This document shows positions 25,739 to 34,722 of a stretch of 64,000 nt of DNA, piece after piece; the stretch's first letter is position 1, and each line of letters opens with the position of its first letter. A program made the position numbers and the translations under genes. The stretch comes from Paludibacteraceae bacterium (GTDB taxonomy: Bacteria > Bacteroidota > Bacteroidia > Bacteroidales > Paludibacteraceae), in the NCBI GenBank assembly GCA_905235225.1, contig CAJOKE010000005.1, positions 1 to 64,000 on the forward strand. The letters run 5' to 3'. The notes beneath the pieces are model-generated. The model saw nothing but the letters and a program-made list of their open reading frames with translations. It made no database searches and had not been told where the DNA came from.

Positions 25739-26890
25739 TTGCGAATCGGAGTTTTAGGAACGAGTTGGCCTTATCGAGGCGGTTTGGCAGCCTTTAATGA
25801 GCGGCTGTCGCGTCAGTTTATTGCAGAGGGGAACGAGGTAGAAATATTTACGTTCACGTTGCAGTATCCCGATTTTTTATTTCCCGGCAAGACGCAATAT
25901 TCAGAATCCGCTGAGCCGAGCGATTTACGCATATCGCGAACGATGAACAGTATCGGTCCGGTGTCATGGTTCAAGACGGCACGCGCGATTGAAGAAGCGG
26001 GTATAGAGTTGTTAGTAATCAAGTTCTGGATACCCCTGATGGCACCCTGTTTGGGAACGATCGCGCGTCTGGCACGTCGGAAAGGCATCAAAGTCGTATC
26101 GATATTAGACAACGTGATACCTCATGAACCGCACTTCTGGGACAAATGGCTGATCCGTTATTTTACAGGCAGTGCCGATCGTTTTATTGCGATGTCAGAC
26201 AGTGTGAAAGCCGATTGTCTGCGATTTTTGCCAAAGAACCGGCAAGATTGCGTGAGTTTGTCTCCTCATCCGCTTTATGACAATTTCGGTGAAGCGATGG
26301 ACAAGGTATCAGCGCGGAAGGAGTTGGGGCTGCCGACGGACAAGACGATATTGCTGTTTTTCGGATTTATCCGTGATTACAAGGGATTGGATCTGCTGAT
26401 GAAGGCATATGCCGAGGCAATCGGCAACGAGTCCGGCGTGAAGGACAAGGAAGACTTGCTGTTGGTGGTCGCCGGAGAGTTCTACAACAACGGGGAGCAA
26501 TACATGCAATTAGAAAAGACCCTGGGGTTGGAAGGCAAGATAGCCTGGCATACGAATTTTATCCCCGATGAGAGAGTTCGGATGTATTTCTCTGCGGCGG
26601 ATTTGATTGTCCAGCCCTACAAGTCGGCAACGCAAAGCGGTGTAACACAGATTGCCTATCACTTTGAAAAGCCGATGCTTGTAACCAATGTCGGCGGTCT
26701 GGCGGAGATAGTACCTGACGGCAGAGTGGGCTATGTATGCGATGTGGATGAACACAGTGTGGCACATGCCATTGAGCAGTTTGCCAGCATAGACAAGTCG
26801 AAACGGGCAGAATTATTCGGCGAGAATATCCGAAAAGAGAAACAAAAATACGCATGGTCAAGAATGACAGAAGTCATTTACGGTCAATGA
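25739..26890 (+). CDS. GT4 family glycosyltransferase
   Basis: 383 residues from a TTG start (LRIGVLGTSWPYRGGLAAFN), which is placed correctly after the promoter and at the family's usual first strand. GT-B fold: N-terminal Gly-rich acceptor loop, middle LLFFGFIRDYKGLDLLMKAY, and C-terminal EX7E region around QPYKSATQSGVTQIAYHFEK. It leads the heptose-precursor operon, so it may be the transferase that uses the activated heptose, though this is context only. Confidence 0.88.
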   Translation: MRIGVLGTSWPYRGGLAAFNERLSRQFIAEGNEVEIFTFTLQYPDFLFPGKTQYSESAEPSDLRISRTMNSIGPVSWFKTARAIEEAGIELLVIKFWIPLMAPCLGTIARLARRKGIKVVSILDNVIPHEPHFWDKWLIRYFTGSADRFIAMSDSVKADCLRFLPKNRQDCVSLSPHPLYDNFGEAMDKVSARKELGLPTDKTILLFFGFIRDYKGLDLLMKAYAEAIGNESGVKDKEDLLLVVAGEFYNNGEQYMQLEKTLGLEGKIAWHTNFIPDERVRMYFSAADLIVQPYKSATQSGVTQIAYHFEKPMLVTNVGGLAEIVPDGRVGYVCDVDEHSVAHAIEQFASIDKSKRAELFGENIRKEKQKYAWSRMTEVIYGQ

Positions 26891-26912
26891 TTTAAGATTT
26901 GTACATCAGATT

Positions 26913-27938
26913 ATGATTATACGAAGCAAAGCACCATTACGTTTGGGTCTGGCAGGCGGGGGAACCGATGTGTCGCCCTATTCCGACCTGTACGGCGGAG
27001 CGATATTGAACGCAACGGTGTCGTTATATGCCTACACGACCATAGAGCCGTTAGACAACGGCAAGATAGTGTTTTCATCGCCCGATGCGGGATTGGAAGA
27101 AGTATATGAGTCCGCCGAACGTCTTGCGACAGACGGATATTTCGTGTTGGCAAAAGGTGTTTATAACCGCGTTGTAAAGGACTATGCAAAGGAAGCATTG
27201 TCCTTTCGTATCACGAGCCATGTGGATGCGCCTGCCGGAAGCGGTCTCGGGACATCCAGTACGCTGGTAGTGAGCATATTAGGTGCATTTGCGGAATGGT
27301 TGAAACTACCGCTCGGCGAATACGATCTTGCCCGCCTTGCGTATGAGATAGAGCGCATCGACCTGAAGATGGCAGGCGGCAAACAAGACCAGTATGCGGC
27401 GACCTTCGGCGGATTCAATTACATGCAGTTTCTACAAGACGACAAAGTGATTGTCAATCCGCTGCGAATCAGGCAACGTTATCAAGACGAATTAGCGCAC
27501 AACCTGCTGCTGTATTATACCGAAACGAGCCATGTGAGTGCGGAAATCATCCAGGGACAGATAGACAACGTAAAAGCCAACAATGACGCATCCATAACGG
27601 CAATGCACCAATTAAAAGAGCAGGCAATCCGGATGAAAGAAAGCCTTTTGAAGGGCGAAATAGACGCTATCGGAGAGATACTTAATTTCGGATGGGAGCA
27701 TAAGAAAAAGACCGCGTCCGGCATTACCAACCCGCTGTTGGACGACATCTACCAAACGGCCTTGTCAGCGGGAGCGACAGGCGGAAAAGTCAGCGGTGCA
27801 GGCGGCGGCGGATTTATGTTTTTCTATTGTCCGGCAACCAGCCGATATGCAGTAGAGAAAGCATTGCGCGACAAGTTTTCGGGGCAAGTGAAACGTTACG
27901 AATTTACACAAGAAGGTTTGAAAACATGGACACTATAA
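26913..27938 (+). CDS. hddA: D-glycero-alpha-D-manno-heptose 7-phosphate kinase (HddA-like GHMP kinase)
   Basis: 341 residues. GHMP-kinase motifs in order: APLRLGLAGGGTDVSPYSDL (motif 1), DAPAGSGLGTSSTLVVSILG (ATP loop), and GGKVSGAGGGGFMFFYC (motif 3). The GGTDVSPY start is typical for HddA and related fucose/heptose kinases. It would phosphorylate C1 of heptose 7-phosphate in the cytosol, between GmhA and GmhB. Its end overlaps gmhA by 13 bp. Confidence 0.88.
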   Translation: MIIRSKAPLRLGLAGGGTDVSPYSDLYGGAILNATVSLYAYTTIEPLDNGKIVFSSPDAGLEEVYESAERLATDGYFVLAKGVYNRVVKDYAKEALSFRITSHVDAPAGSGLGTSSTLVVSILGAFAEWLKLPLGEYDLARLAYEIERIDLKMAGGKQDQYAATFGGFNYMQFLQDDKVIVNPLRIRQRYQDELAHNLLLYYTETSHVSAEIIQGQIDNVKANNDASITAMHQLKEQAIRMKESLLKGEIDAIGEILNFGWEHKKKTASGITNPLLDDIYQTALSAGATGGKVSGAGGGGFMFFYCPATSRYAVEKALRDKFSGQVKRYEFTQEGLKTWTL

Positions 27939-28504
27939 GACAGGCAATCACATCCAGCATAGCCACCAAGGAGCAGATATTAGCGAACGAGACGCTGTTA
28001 GAAACCATACGCCAAGTGGCAGAAGTTATGGTTCAGGCGTTACGTGACGGCAAACGAATATTATGGTGCGGCAACGGTGGCAGTGCGGCAGACGCCCAGC
28101 ATTTAGCGGCAGAGTTATCGGGTCGCTTCTATTATGATCGCCCGCCTCTGAATTCAGAGGCACTCCATTGCAACACATCATACATGACGGCGGTTGCGAA
28201 TGACTATGGCTATGATATGATTTATTCGCGGATGATAGACGGAGCCTGTCGTCCGGGGGATGTGCTGGTCGGTATTTCCACGTCAGGCAACTCAAAAAAC
28301 ATCTGCAACGCCTTCCATAAGGCGAAAGAACTTCAAGTGGTTACGGTTGCGATGACCGGTGCAAGCGGCGGTGCGATGAAGTCGATGTCGGACTACCTGC
28401 TGAATGTGCCGTCCGAAGACACTCCCCGTATTCAGGAATCCCATATAATGATTGGACATATCATCTGCGAAATGGTAGAGTCCAAGATGTTTCCCCGTGT
28501 TTGA
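27926..28504 (+). CDS. gmhA: Sedoheptulose 7-phosphate isomerase GmhA
   Basis: 192 residues from the ATG at 27926; the longer frame upstream is a continuation inside hddA. SIS-domain isomerase with LWCGNGGSAADAQHLAAELS, a Zn/His-bearing active region and VLVGISTSGNSKNI, all typical of GmhA. Converts sedoheptulose 7-phosphate to D-glycero-D-manno-heptose 7-phosphate, the first committed heptose step. Confidence 0.93.
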   Translation: MDTIRQAITSSIATKEQILANETLLETIRQVAEVMVQALRDGKRILWCGNGGSAADAQHLAAELSGRFYYDRPPLNSEALHCNTSYMTAVANDYGYDMIYSRMIDGACRPGDVLVGISTSGNSKNICNAFHKAKELQVVTVAMTGASGGAMKSMSDYLLNVPSEDTPRIQESHIMIGHIICEMVESKMFPRV

Positions 28505-29726
28505 AGAAGCCGTAATATTAGCAGGCGGATTCGGCACACGCCTTAGTCACGTATTGGGGAACGTCCCCAAGCCGATGGCTCCGGTATATGGCAAACCGTT
28601 TCTCAGTTATCTGATAGACAGGCTTGCCGATGCAGGTATCAAGCGGGTTGTGCTGGCAACCGGTCACAAGCATGAGTCCATTCAGTCATGGTTTGGCGAA
28701 CAATACCGCGGTGTTCAGATTGTATATTCACGTGAGTACACCCCTCTGCTGACCGGCGGTGCCATTCGGCAAGCAGCCACGAAATTGGTCAGCGACACGT
28801 TCGTGGTACTGAACGGAGACACTCTATTTGATATTGATTTACGGAAACTATATGATTTTCACACTTCGCGAAATGGTAAATTAACAGTAGCTTTGCGCGA
28901 AGTTGAAGACACAAGCCGCTATGGCTCAGTTATTTGCCGCGACGGACAAATTACCGCATTTCAAGAAAAGGCGGAAAGTCAAGGAAAAGGCTATATCAAT
29001 GGCGGCATATACGCCATCAATCGTACATGGTTGATGCAACAAGACCTGCCCGCAGCATTCTCCTTTGAAAAAGAGCTGATGCAACCAATCGCCGGTGAAG
29101 AAGGCTTTCTCGGTCTCAGTTTCAGCAACTATTTTATAGATATAGGTGTGCCGGAAGATTACCGGCGTGCGCAACACGAGTTTGCCGGATTATTCAAGGC
29201 AGATGAGTTTTTGTTTCTGGATCGCGACGGGGTCTTAAACAAGCATCTTGTCGGCGATTATGTACGCAACCGTGATATGTGGGAATGGCTGCCTAATGTG
29301 CTGCCTGCCATGGCACAATTGAGCAAGCGATTCCGCCGCATCCTATTGATTAGCAACCAGCAAGGTGTCGGGAAAGGAGTGATGAGCATGGCGGATCTTG
29401 ATGACATTCACCAAATGATGCTTGCGGATATAACGGCAGCCGGAGGTCGGATAGATAAAGTGTACACATGTACAGACCTTGCAGAGTCAGGAAGCAAAAA
29501 CCGCAAGCCCGAAATCGGTATGGCATTACAGGCACAAGATGATTTTCCCGAAGTGGACTTTCACTATTCGGTGATGGTCGGCGACAATGTGACCGACATG
29601 CAATTCGCTCAAAAAGCACGCATGAGAGCGGTCTATATCACAAAAAACAACCCCGTACCGGAAGCAGTACGGGATATAACAGATTTGTATATCAGCGATT
29701 TAGCCGAGTTTGCTACTCTTGTTTGA
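28497..29726 (+). CDS. Bifunctional heptose-1-phosphate nucleotidyltransferase / heptose-bisphosphate phosphatase (HddC-GmhB fusion)
   Basis: 409 residues from a GTG overlapping the gmhA stop. Residues about 1-230 are a sugar-phosphate nucleotidyltransferase (AVILAGGFGTRLSHVLGNVP, KPMAPVYGKPFL, VLNGDTLFDID). Residues about 237-400 are a HAD-IIIA phosphatase (FLFLDRDGVLNK, LLISNQQGVGKG, MVGDNVTDMQ). The pair would remove the 7-phosphate and then activate heptose 1-phosphate with GDP or ADP. The phosphatase half lacks the cysteine-rich zinc loop usual in GmhB; only TCTDLAESGSKNRKP is present there. The 3' end overlaps convergent thiL by 14 bp. Confidence 0.87.
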   Translation: MFEEAVILAGGFGTRLSHVLGNVPKPMAPVYGKPFLSYLIDRLADAGIKRVVLATGHKHESIQSWFGEQYRGVQIVYSREYTPLLTGGAIRQAATKLVSDTFVVLNGDTLFDIDLRKLYDFHTSRNGKLTVALREVEDTSRYGSVICRDGQITAFQEKAESQGKGYINGGIYAINRTWLMQQDLPAAFSFEKELMQPIAGEEGFLGLSFSNYFIDIGVPEDYRRAQHEFAGLFKADEFLFLDRDGVLNKHLVGDYVRNRDMWEWLPNVLPAMAQLSKRFRRILLISNQQGVGKGVMSMADLDDIHQMMLADITAAGGRIDKVYTCTDLAESGSKNRKPEIGMALQAQDDFPEVDFHYSVMVGDNVTDMQFAQKARMRAVYITKNNPVPEAVRDITDLYISDLAEFATLV

Positions 29727-30765
29727 AGGCTTGCCATCCTTGCGCCTGCAATGATAATTCTTCCCCGTTGCGTCCGATGAGAAGTGTACCGTATTCAGGT
29801 TGAGTGATGTGTCCGATGATATACACATCATCCAGCGGCACCAGTTTCTCATAATCTTTTATGTCACACGTGAAGAGCAGTTCGTAATCCTCTCCACCGT
29901 TAAGCGCACAGGTGACAATATTCAAGTTCATTTCCTCAGCCAGCACAGCAGCCTGATAATCAATCGGCAATTTATCCTCATAAATAGCACACCCGCACTT
30001 AGACTGGTGGCAGATGTGCATGATTTCGGATGAGAGTCCGTCGCTGACATCCATCATGGCAGTCGGTTTAATCCCCGCCTTACGAAGCTGCTCAACGATA
30101 TCGCGCCGAGCCTCGGGTTTCAGTTGGCGTTCCAAGAGGTACTCCCGTCCTTCAAAGGCATCGATAGTAGAGCCGTTTACGGATGTACCATTATAGGCAA
30201 GCCGCTCACGCTCAAGCAGTTGCAAACCCATATATGCAGTTCCGAGATTACCGGACACACAAATAAGGTCATTATTTTTGGCACCATTCCGATAGACAAT
30301 ATCTTTATCCGCCGCCATACCGATACATGTGATAGAAATAGTCAAGCCCGTCATGGATGCAGAAGTGTCACCACCTACCAGATCGACACCATACCGCTCG
30401 CACGCCAATCGGATACCGGCATACAATTCCTCGACATCCTCAAGGGCGAACCGCGCCGACAAGCCAAGCGAAACAGTAATCTGTGTCGGGGTTCCGTTCA
30501 TCGCGTAAATATCACTGAAATTAACGACAGCCGCCTTGTATCCAAGATGTTTGAGCGGCACATATTCAAGGTTGAAATGAATGCCCTCCAGCAATAAATC
30601 CGTTGTCATTAACAAGCGAGCATCCTTACCTAATTTAGCAGGATTGATTACCGCAGCATCATCCCCTACTCCCTTTTGGGAAGAAGGCTGGCGGAGGGTA
30701 AGTTGCTTGGTCAGATGTTCGATAAGTCCGAATTCGCCGAGTGCGGCGATTTGAGTTTTTTCCAT
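29713..30765 (-). CDS. thiL: Thiamine-monophosphate kinase ThiL
   Basis: 350 residues. ThiL/PurM-like fold with EFGLIEHLTKQL, GVGDDAAVI, TTDLLLEGIHF, AAVVNFSDIYAMNGTPTQIT and GGDTSASMTGLTISIT, then MMDVSDGLSSEIMHICHQSK. Makes thiamine diphosphate by phosphorylating thiamine monophosphate. Housekeeping gene at the end of the polysaccharide operon, 12 bp after a GT2 gene. Confidence 0.93.
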   Translation of the reverse strand: MEKTQIAALGEFGLIEHLTKQLTLRQPSSQKGVGDDAAVINPAKLGKDARLLMTTDLLLEGIHFNLEYVPLKHLGYKAAVVNFSDIYAMNGTPTQITVSLGLSARFALEDVEELYAGIRLACERYGVDLVGGDTSASMTGLTISITCIGMAADKDIVYRNGAKNNDLICVSGNLGTAYMGLQLLERERLAYNGTSVNGSTIDAFEGREYLLERQLKPEARRDIVEQLRKAGIKPTAMMDVSDGLSSEIMHICHQSKCGCAIYEDKLPIDYQAAVLAEEMNLNIVTCALNGGEDYELLFTCDIKDYEKLVPLDDVYIIGHITQPEYGTLLIGRNGEELSLQAQGWQAFKQE

Positions 30766-30777
30766 ATCTTCAATTTA

Positions 30778-31590
30778 TTATTTCTTACTGATTGCTTCAA
30801 GCGTCAAACGGTTATAGAACCGACGCTCGGGGTCATAAATCCACCCCCATTTGTTAAAGTACCGGCACATGTTAATGATATGAACCCATAAGAGGTGCAG
30901 GCTATGATACGACCCGCGGGCGTGATTATGCACAATGGTGACAGACGGATAAAAGAGTGTCAGCCAATCGCAGTGAATTGTCCGAGAGAGGTCTATATCT
31001 TCCGAATACATAAAGTAACGTTCATCAAAAAGTCGCGCCTGAAGAACCGCCTTTGTACGCAGAAACATAAAGCAGCCGCTTAGATACGGGACATTCATCG
31101 GTCTGTCATACCCGGATGCGCGCAGTTCGTATCGAGCAGTACGGCGGCGCATCATCCATTCAGGCAGGAAACGCCTTCCGAACAAATCAAACGGCGTCGG
31201 TAATAATTTGGCAAGATACTGCAGTGAGCCATCAGGATAAACCACTTTAGGCATCAGTTGTCCCACTTCCGGATTTGCATCCATAAAATCGCACAAGGCA
31301 TCAATATCCGCAGCCTTCACAATAATATCCGCATTCATTACAAGGTGATACGGCGTATCATAATAGACAGACTCCCGAATGGCGATATTATGCGCCCTGC
31401 CATAACCAAGGTTGGCGTTATTGTAGATATACCTTACTTTCTTGTCAATTTTAGCCAGCGGCTCGGAAGCGGACGGAGAATTATCCAGCAAATATATACG
31501 CCTTAGGCGGCGGCAATGCAGCAGTTCCGTTACCAATCCGGTGACTTGGCTAATATCAGGGCGATATAGAACGATGGAAATATTAAACAT
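30778..31590 (-). CDS. GT2 family glycosyltransferase (rhamnosyltransferase-like)
   Basis: 270 residues, GT-A fold of the WbbL/rhamnosyltransferase type: FNISIVLYRPD start, LLDNSPSASEP, NNANLGYGRAHNIAIRES, metal motif MNADIIV (DxD-like), SGCFMFLRTKA and FDERYFMYSEDIDLSRTI. Probably adds a deoxysugar to a lipid-linked repeat unit. The start overlaps the upstream GT4 stop by one base. Confidence 0.88.
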   Translation of the reverse strand: MFNISIVLYRPDISQVTGLVTELLHCRRLRRIYLLDNSPSASEPLAKIDKKVRYIYNNANLGYGRAHNIAIRESVYYDTPYHLVMNADIIVKAADIDALCDFMDANPEVGQLMPKVVYPDGSLQYLAKLLPTPFDLFGRRFLPEWMMRRRTARYELRASGYDRPMNVPYLSGCFMFLRTKAVLQARLFDERYFMYSEDIDLSRTIHCDWLTLFYPSVTIVHNHARGSYHSLHLLWVHIINMCRYFNKWGWIYDPERRFYNRLTLEAISKK

Positions 31591-32705
31591 TATTTGGCGA
31601 AGTATTTGTTGAGTAAATCCTTATATTCCTTAATAATAAGACGTTCATCAAATTTGCGGAGCATAAGTTCCCGCCCGTTTTTCCCCATTTCGGCAAGACA
31701 GTCTTGCGGCATATGCAACATTCGGCGCATGGTGTCCGTAAGGCTGTCAAGGTTATTCGGTTCGCAAAGCAAGCCATTCTCACCTTCAATGACGACATCC
31801 TTGCAGCCAACGGAATTGGTTGCGATAATCGGACGTTGCATGGCAGCGGCTTCCATCAAAGATCGTGGAACTCCTTCGCGGAAATATGACGGCAGGACAA
31901 GACACGTACATTGCTCCAAATATGGTCTCACATCTTTCGCTACGCCCAGATACTCAACCAGCCCCTGCCGCGCCCATAATTCCATCTCATTGGGTTTGAT
32001 TCCGGCGAGATTGTTCGCATCCAAAGGTCCCAGCAACTGCCAACGTGCAGACGGGAACTCCTTCTTCAGCAACTCCGCCGCACGAACAAATAACTCCACT
32101 CCCTTATAACGTAACATCCTGCCACAGAAAAGGAACGTAAACCGCTCCGGCAAAGGCTGCTGCGAGGAAAAATATGCTGTATCAACCCCTTCCCCGGGAA
32201 TCACATGCACTTTTTTAGGACTAACCAAACCAAGCTGCACAAACATACCGCAATCATCGTCGTTGAGGAACCATACCGATTCCGCTTTACGCAAAGCGGT
32301 TCTGTGCAACAGGCATGAAAGGTGGAATAGCCAGTTGCGTTTAATAAAGGTGTATCCGAGTCCTGTAACGACACTGACATATCTTGTATTCGTCACTGCC
32401 GCAGCCATCGAACCATAAATAACGGGTTTGATGGTATAGTGAAAGACAAAATCGAACCGTTCGCGCCGATATACTGCAATCAAATGCCGATACAGCCGTA
32501 TATCCTTGAACGGATTCGTACCTTTGCTGTCCATTTCCACAGAAATAAAACGTATATCAGTACCTTCAAGAGGTGTCAATTCGCAATCCTTGGGGGCGAT
32601 CATAACAACCTCATATTCGGAAGAAAGCACTTTCATCAGTCCCAATCGGAAATTCATCATCGTCAACGCACTATTTCCGACAAAGGCTATTTTCATATTT
32701 TTCAT
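31590..32705 (-). CDS. GT4 family glycosyltransferase
   Basis: 371 residues (or 368 from the second ATG). GT-B fold with KIAFVGNSALTMMNFRLGLM, a conserved Bacteroidetes opening, DFVFHYTIKPVIYGSMAA, LFCGRMLRYKGVELFVRAAE and the EX7E region FREGVPRSLMEAAAMQRPII. Related enzymes transfer N-acetylhexosamines in O-antigen or capsule assembly. Part of the wzx-wzy operon, with ATGA-type coupling to the neighbours. Confidence 0.88.
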   Translation of the reverse strand: MKNMKIAFVGNSALTMMNFRLGLMKVLSSEYEVVMIAPKDCELTPLEGTDIRFISVEMDSKGTNPFKDIRLYRHLIAVYRRERFDFVFHYTIKPVIYGSMAAAVTNTRYVSVVTGLGYTFIKRNWLFHLSCLLHRTALRKAESVWFLNDDDCGMFVQLGLVSPKKVHVIPGEGVDTAYFSSQQPLPERFTFLFCGRMLRYKGVELFVRAAELLKKEFPSARWQLLGPLDANNLAGIKPNEMELWARQGLVEYLGVAKDVRPYLEQCTCLVLPSYFREGVPRSLMEAAAMQRPIIATNSVGCKDVVIEGENGLLCEPNNLDSLTDTMRRMLHMPQDCLAEMGKNGRELMLRKFDERLIIKEYKDLLNKYFAK

Positions 32706-33814
32706 GGTAAGAGTGTATTTACTAATTTATCCAACTGCTCTGCCGTTGACGCCCAACTGAACGCCGCCAAACGCGCCTCGCCTTTATTTGCCCACGCTTC
32801 TTGTTCCGCATCTGACATTTGCAGTGCCTCCAACAGACGCGCCGCCATCTGTTCAGGTTGTGCCGGGTCAAAGTATATGGCAGCATCACCGGCAACTTCG
32901 GGCAAGGAAGAAGCATTGCTTAGCAACAGCGGCTTGCGGTAATAGAACGCCTCCAGCACAGGAATACCGAATCCTTCACACAAAGAGGGGAAAACAACCG
33001 CCTTTGCGGCTTTGTAATACGCATTCAACTCCGTCGTATTCAGCCAACCGGTGGTCATTATCCTGTCCTTATGCGCGGCAATCATAGCCCGCTGCTCCGC
33101 AGTTATCATCCGGTCATCACCTGCAATAACCAATCCGGTTCCGGCTGGCATTTGGTCACCGGCTATCTCCATCGCGGCAAGTAGTCCTTTAAGGTTTTTA
33201 TGCCCGCGCGAACTGCCTATATACAGCACATAATCCTTGAAAGGGACTTTCACTTTCACCGGTTCAAAATTCTGACGAAGATGTTCCCAACCTTCATAGA
33301 CCACCTGTATTTTATCCGCATCGGCATGTGGGTGAAAGCGAAGTATCTCTTGTTTGGTAAAGTGACTGACCGCAACCACAACTTGCGCTTGCCGCAGTCC
33401 GGCAGCCACATTGCGATGCAGCCAAAAGCGTTTGAGTGCAGACAGTCTCCCCAATTGTGACGGATAACGCTCATAGATTATATCATGCACAACATACAGC
33501 GTCGGAATAGTCAATGCTGTCGGGAACTGGTTGCTGGGTGCCACTGCCGCATCAAACTGAGGCTGTGTGCGAAGCCAACGGCGGAATTGTATCTCACGCT
33601 TGGGACCGATTGGCGCAATCGCCGCCTTCAAAATAACAATGCCCCGCGTCCGCCACAACTGCAGGTATGTTTCGGGACATTCGCCGGGACGGACAACTAT
33701 ATAATATTGTCTGTCATCATGTTGCGGAAGGCGGCTCACCACATTCAATATATATTGCGAGAGTCCGTCCATATGCCTCGAAATAGTTGTTCCGTCTATC
33801 AGTATCTTGTTCAT
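32702..33814 (-). CDS. GT4 family glycosyltransferase
   Basis: 370 residues from the ATG at 33814, which begins at the canonical first strand (MNKILIDGTTISRHMDGLSQ); an in-frame codon at 33916 lies deep inside the preceding gene. C-terminal donor domain with YVLYIGSSRGHKNLKGLLAA and the signature FPSLCEGFGIPVLEAFYYRK. Typical mannosyltransferase-like GT4 of polysaccharide loci. Confidence 0.88.
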   Translation of the reverse strand: MNKILIDGTTISRHMDGLSQYILNVVSRLPQHDDRQYYIVVRPGECPETYLQLWRTRGIVILKAAIAPIGPKREIQFRRWLRTQPQFDAAVAPSNQFPTALTIPTLYVVHDIIYERYPSQLGRLSALKRFWLHRNVAAGLRQAQVVVAVSHFTKQEILRFHPHADADKIQVVYEGWEHLRQNFEPVKVKVPFKDYVLYIGSSRGHKNLKGLLAAMEIAGDQMPAGTGLVIAGDDRMITAEQRAMIAAHKDRIMTTGWLNTTELNAYYKAAKAVVFPSLCEGFGIPVLEAFYYRKPLLLSNASSLPEVAGDAAIYFDPAQPEQMAARLLEALQMSDAEQEAWANKGEARLAAFSWASTAEQLDKLVNTLLP

Positions 33815-34722
33815 ATATATCGTCTTATACACAATTTGATCCATAGGAGCATGCGCGACCCCATCAAGGTGAATCGCGTTTGCCGGATGATGTGGAACCG
33901 CCGCAGCCACGAGCATTCCGGCAGGTGAAGAAACGTCTGTATCACATCCTCGTCATCCGATTTCAGTTGTTCGCCAAAACAATCATTGAATGCACGCAAT
34001 CCGTGCAGGTGTTCGCGGGAAACTACCGGCACATGCCGGTTGGTCCACATCAACTCAAATTTCCGCCACTTACTGCCGGGCGCATTGCCGGTCACGTTAG
34101 CATTATGCTGCCGATAGTACATCAGCGACTTTTTCACATATACAACCTCGCCCATCGTCAGACCTGCCAGCAGAAGCACATGATCATGCATGGCATAGAA
34201 ACTCAGCGGTGTCTTCACCAATTCGCGCATTGCCGCATTAAACAATGCCGAAGCACCCTGAACGCCCGAGTTCAGAAAGAGTGTGTCACGCAGATTAGTC
34301 GGATAAAACAGCGTATTGATGGGGGCAATCACACCCTTTTCAGGATTCCATAGCATCGCATTGGCATACACCACGCCCGCGCCTTTGAAGGCAGCCCTCT
34401 GTCCTGCCGCAAGCATAGTTGCCACTTTATCGGCAAACCACACATCATCCTGGTCGCTCCACATCACCCACTCCGCATCGGAATACTGCAACATGTGAAT
34501 AAAATGCTTTGCCGGACCGAGTCCCTGCACACCATCTTCAATGAACACTATACGCGGGTCACGCGACACCCATTCGCGAATGATTTGCTGCGTGCCGTCT
34601 GTTGAACCGTCATCATGAACTATACAACGCCAGTCGCTATAAGTCTGACGGCAGAACGAGCGGATTTGTTCATCCACATACTTTGCCCCGTTATATGTTG
34701 CCATCAGTATATCAACCATCAT
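33811..34722 (-). CDS. GT2 family glycosyltransferase
   Basis: 303 residues, GT-A fold: VDILMATYNGAKYVDEQIRS, CIVHDDGSTDGTQQII, MWSDQDDVWFADKV as the metal site, and a C-terminal segment with charged and hydrophobic helices. This pattern is common for rhamnosyl- or galactosyltransferases acting on lipid-linked oligosaccharides. Overlaps both neighbours by about 4 bp. Confidence 0.88.
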   Translation of the reverse strand: MMVDILMATYNGAKYVDEQIRSFCRQTYSDWRCIVHDDGSTDGTQQIIREWVSRDPRIVFIEDGVQGLGPAKHFIHMLQYSDAEWVMWSDQDDVWFADKVATMLAAGQRAAFKGAGVVYANAMLWNPEKGVIAPINTLFYPTNLRDTLFLNSGVQGASALFNAAMRELVKTPLSFYAMHDHVLLLAGLTMGEVVYVKKSLMYYRQHNANVTGNAPGSKWRKFELMWTNRHVPVVSREHLHGLRAFNDCFGEQLKSDDEDVIQTFLHLPECSWLRRFHIIRQTRFTLMGSRMLLWIKLCIRRYI

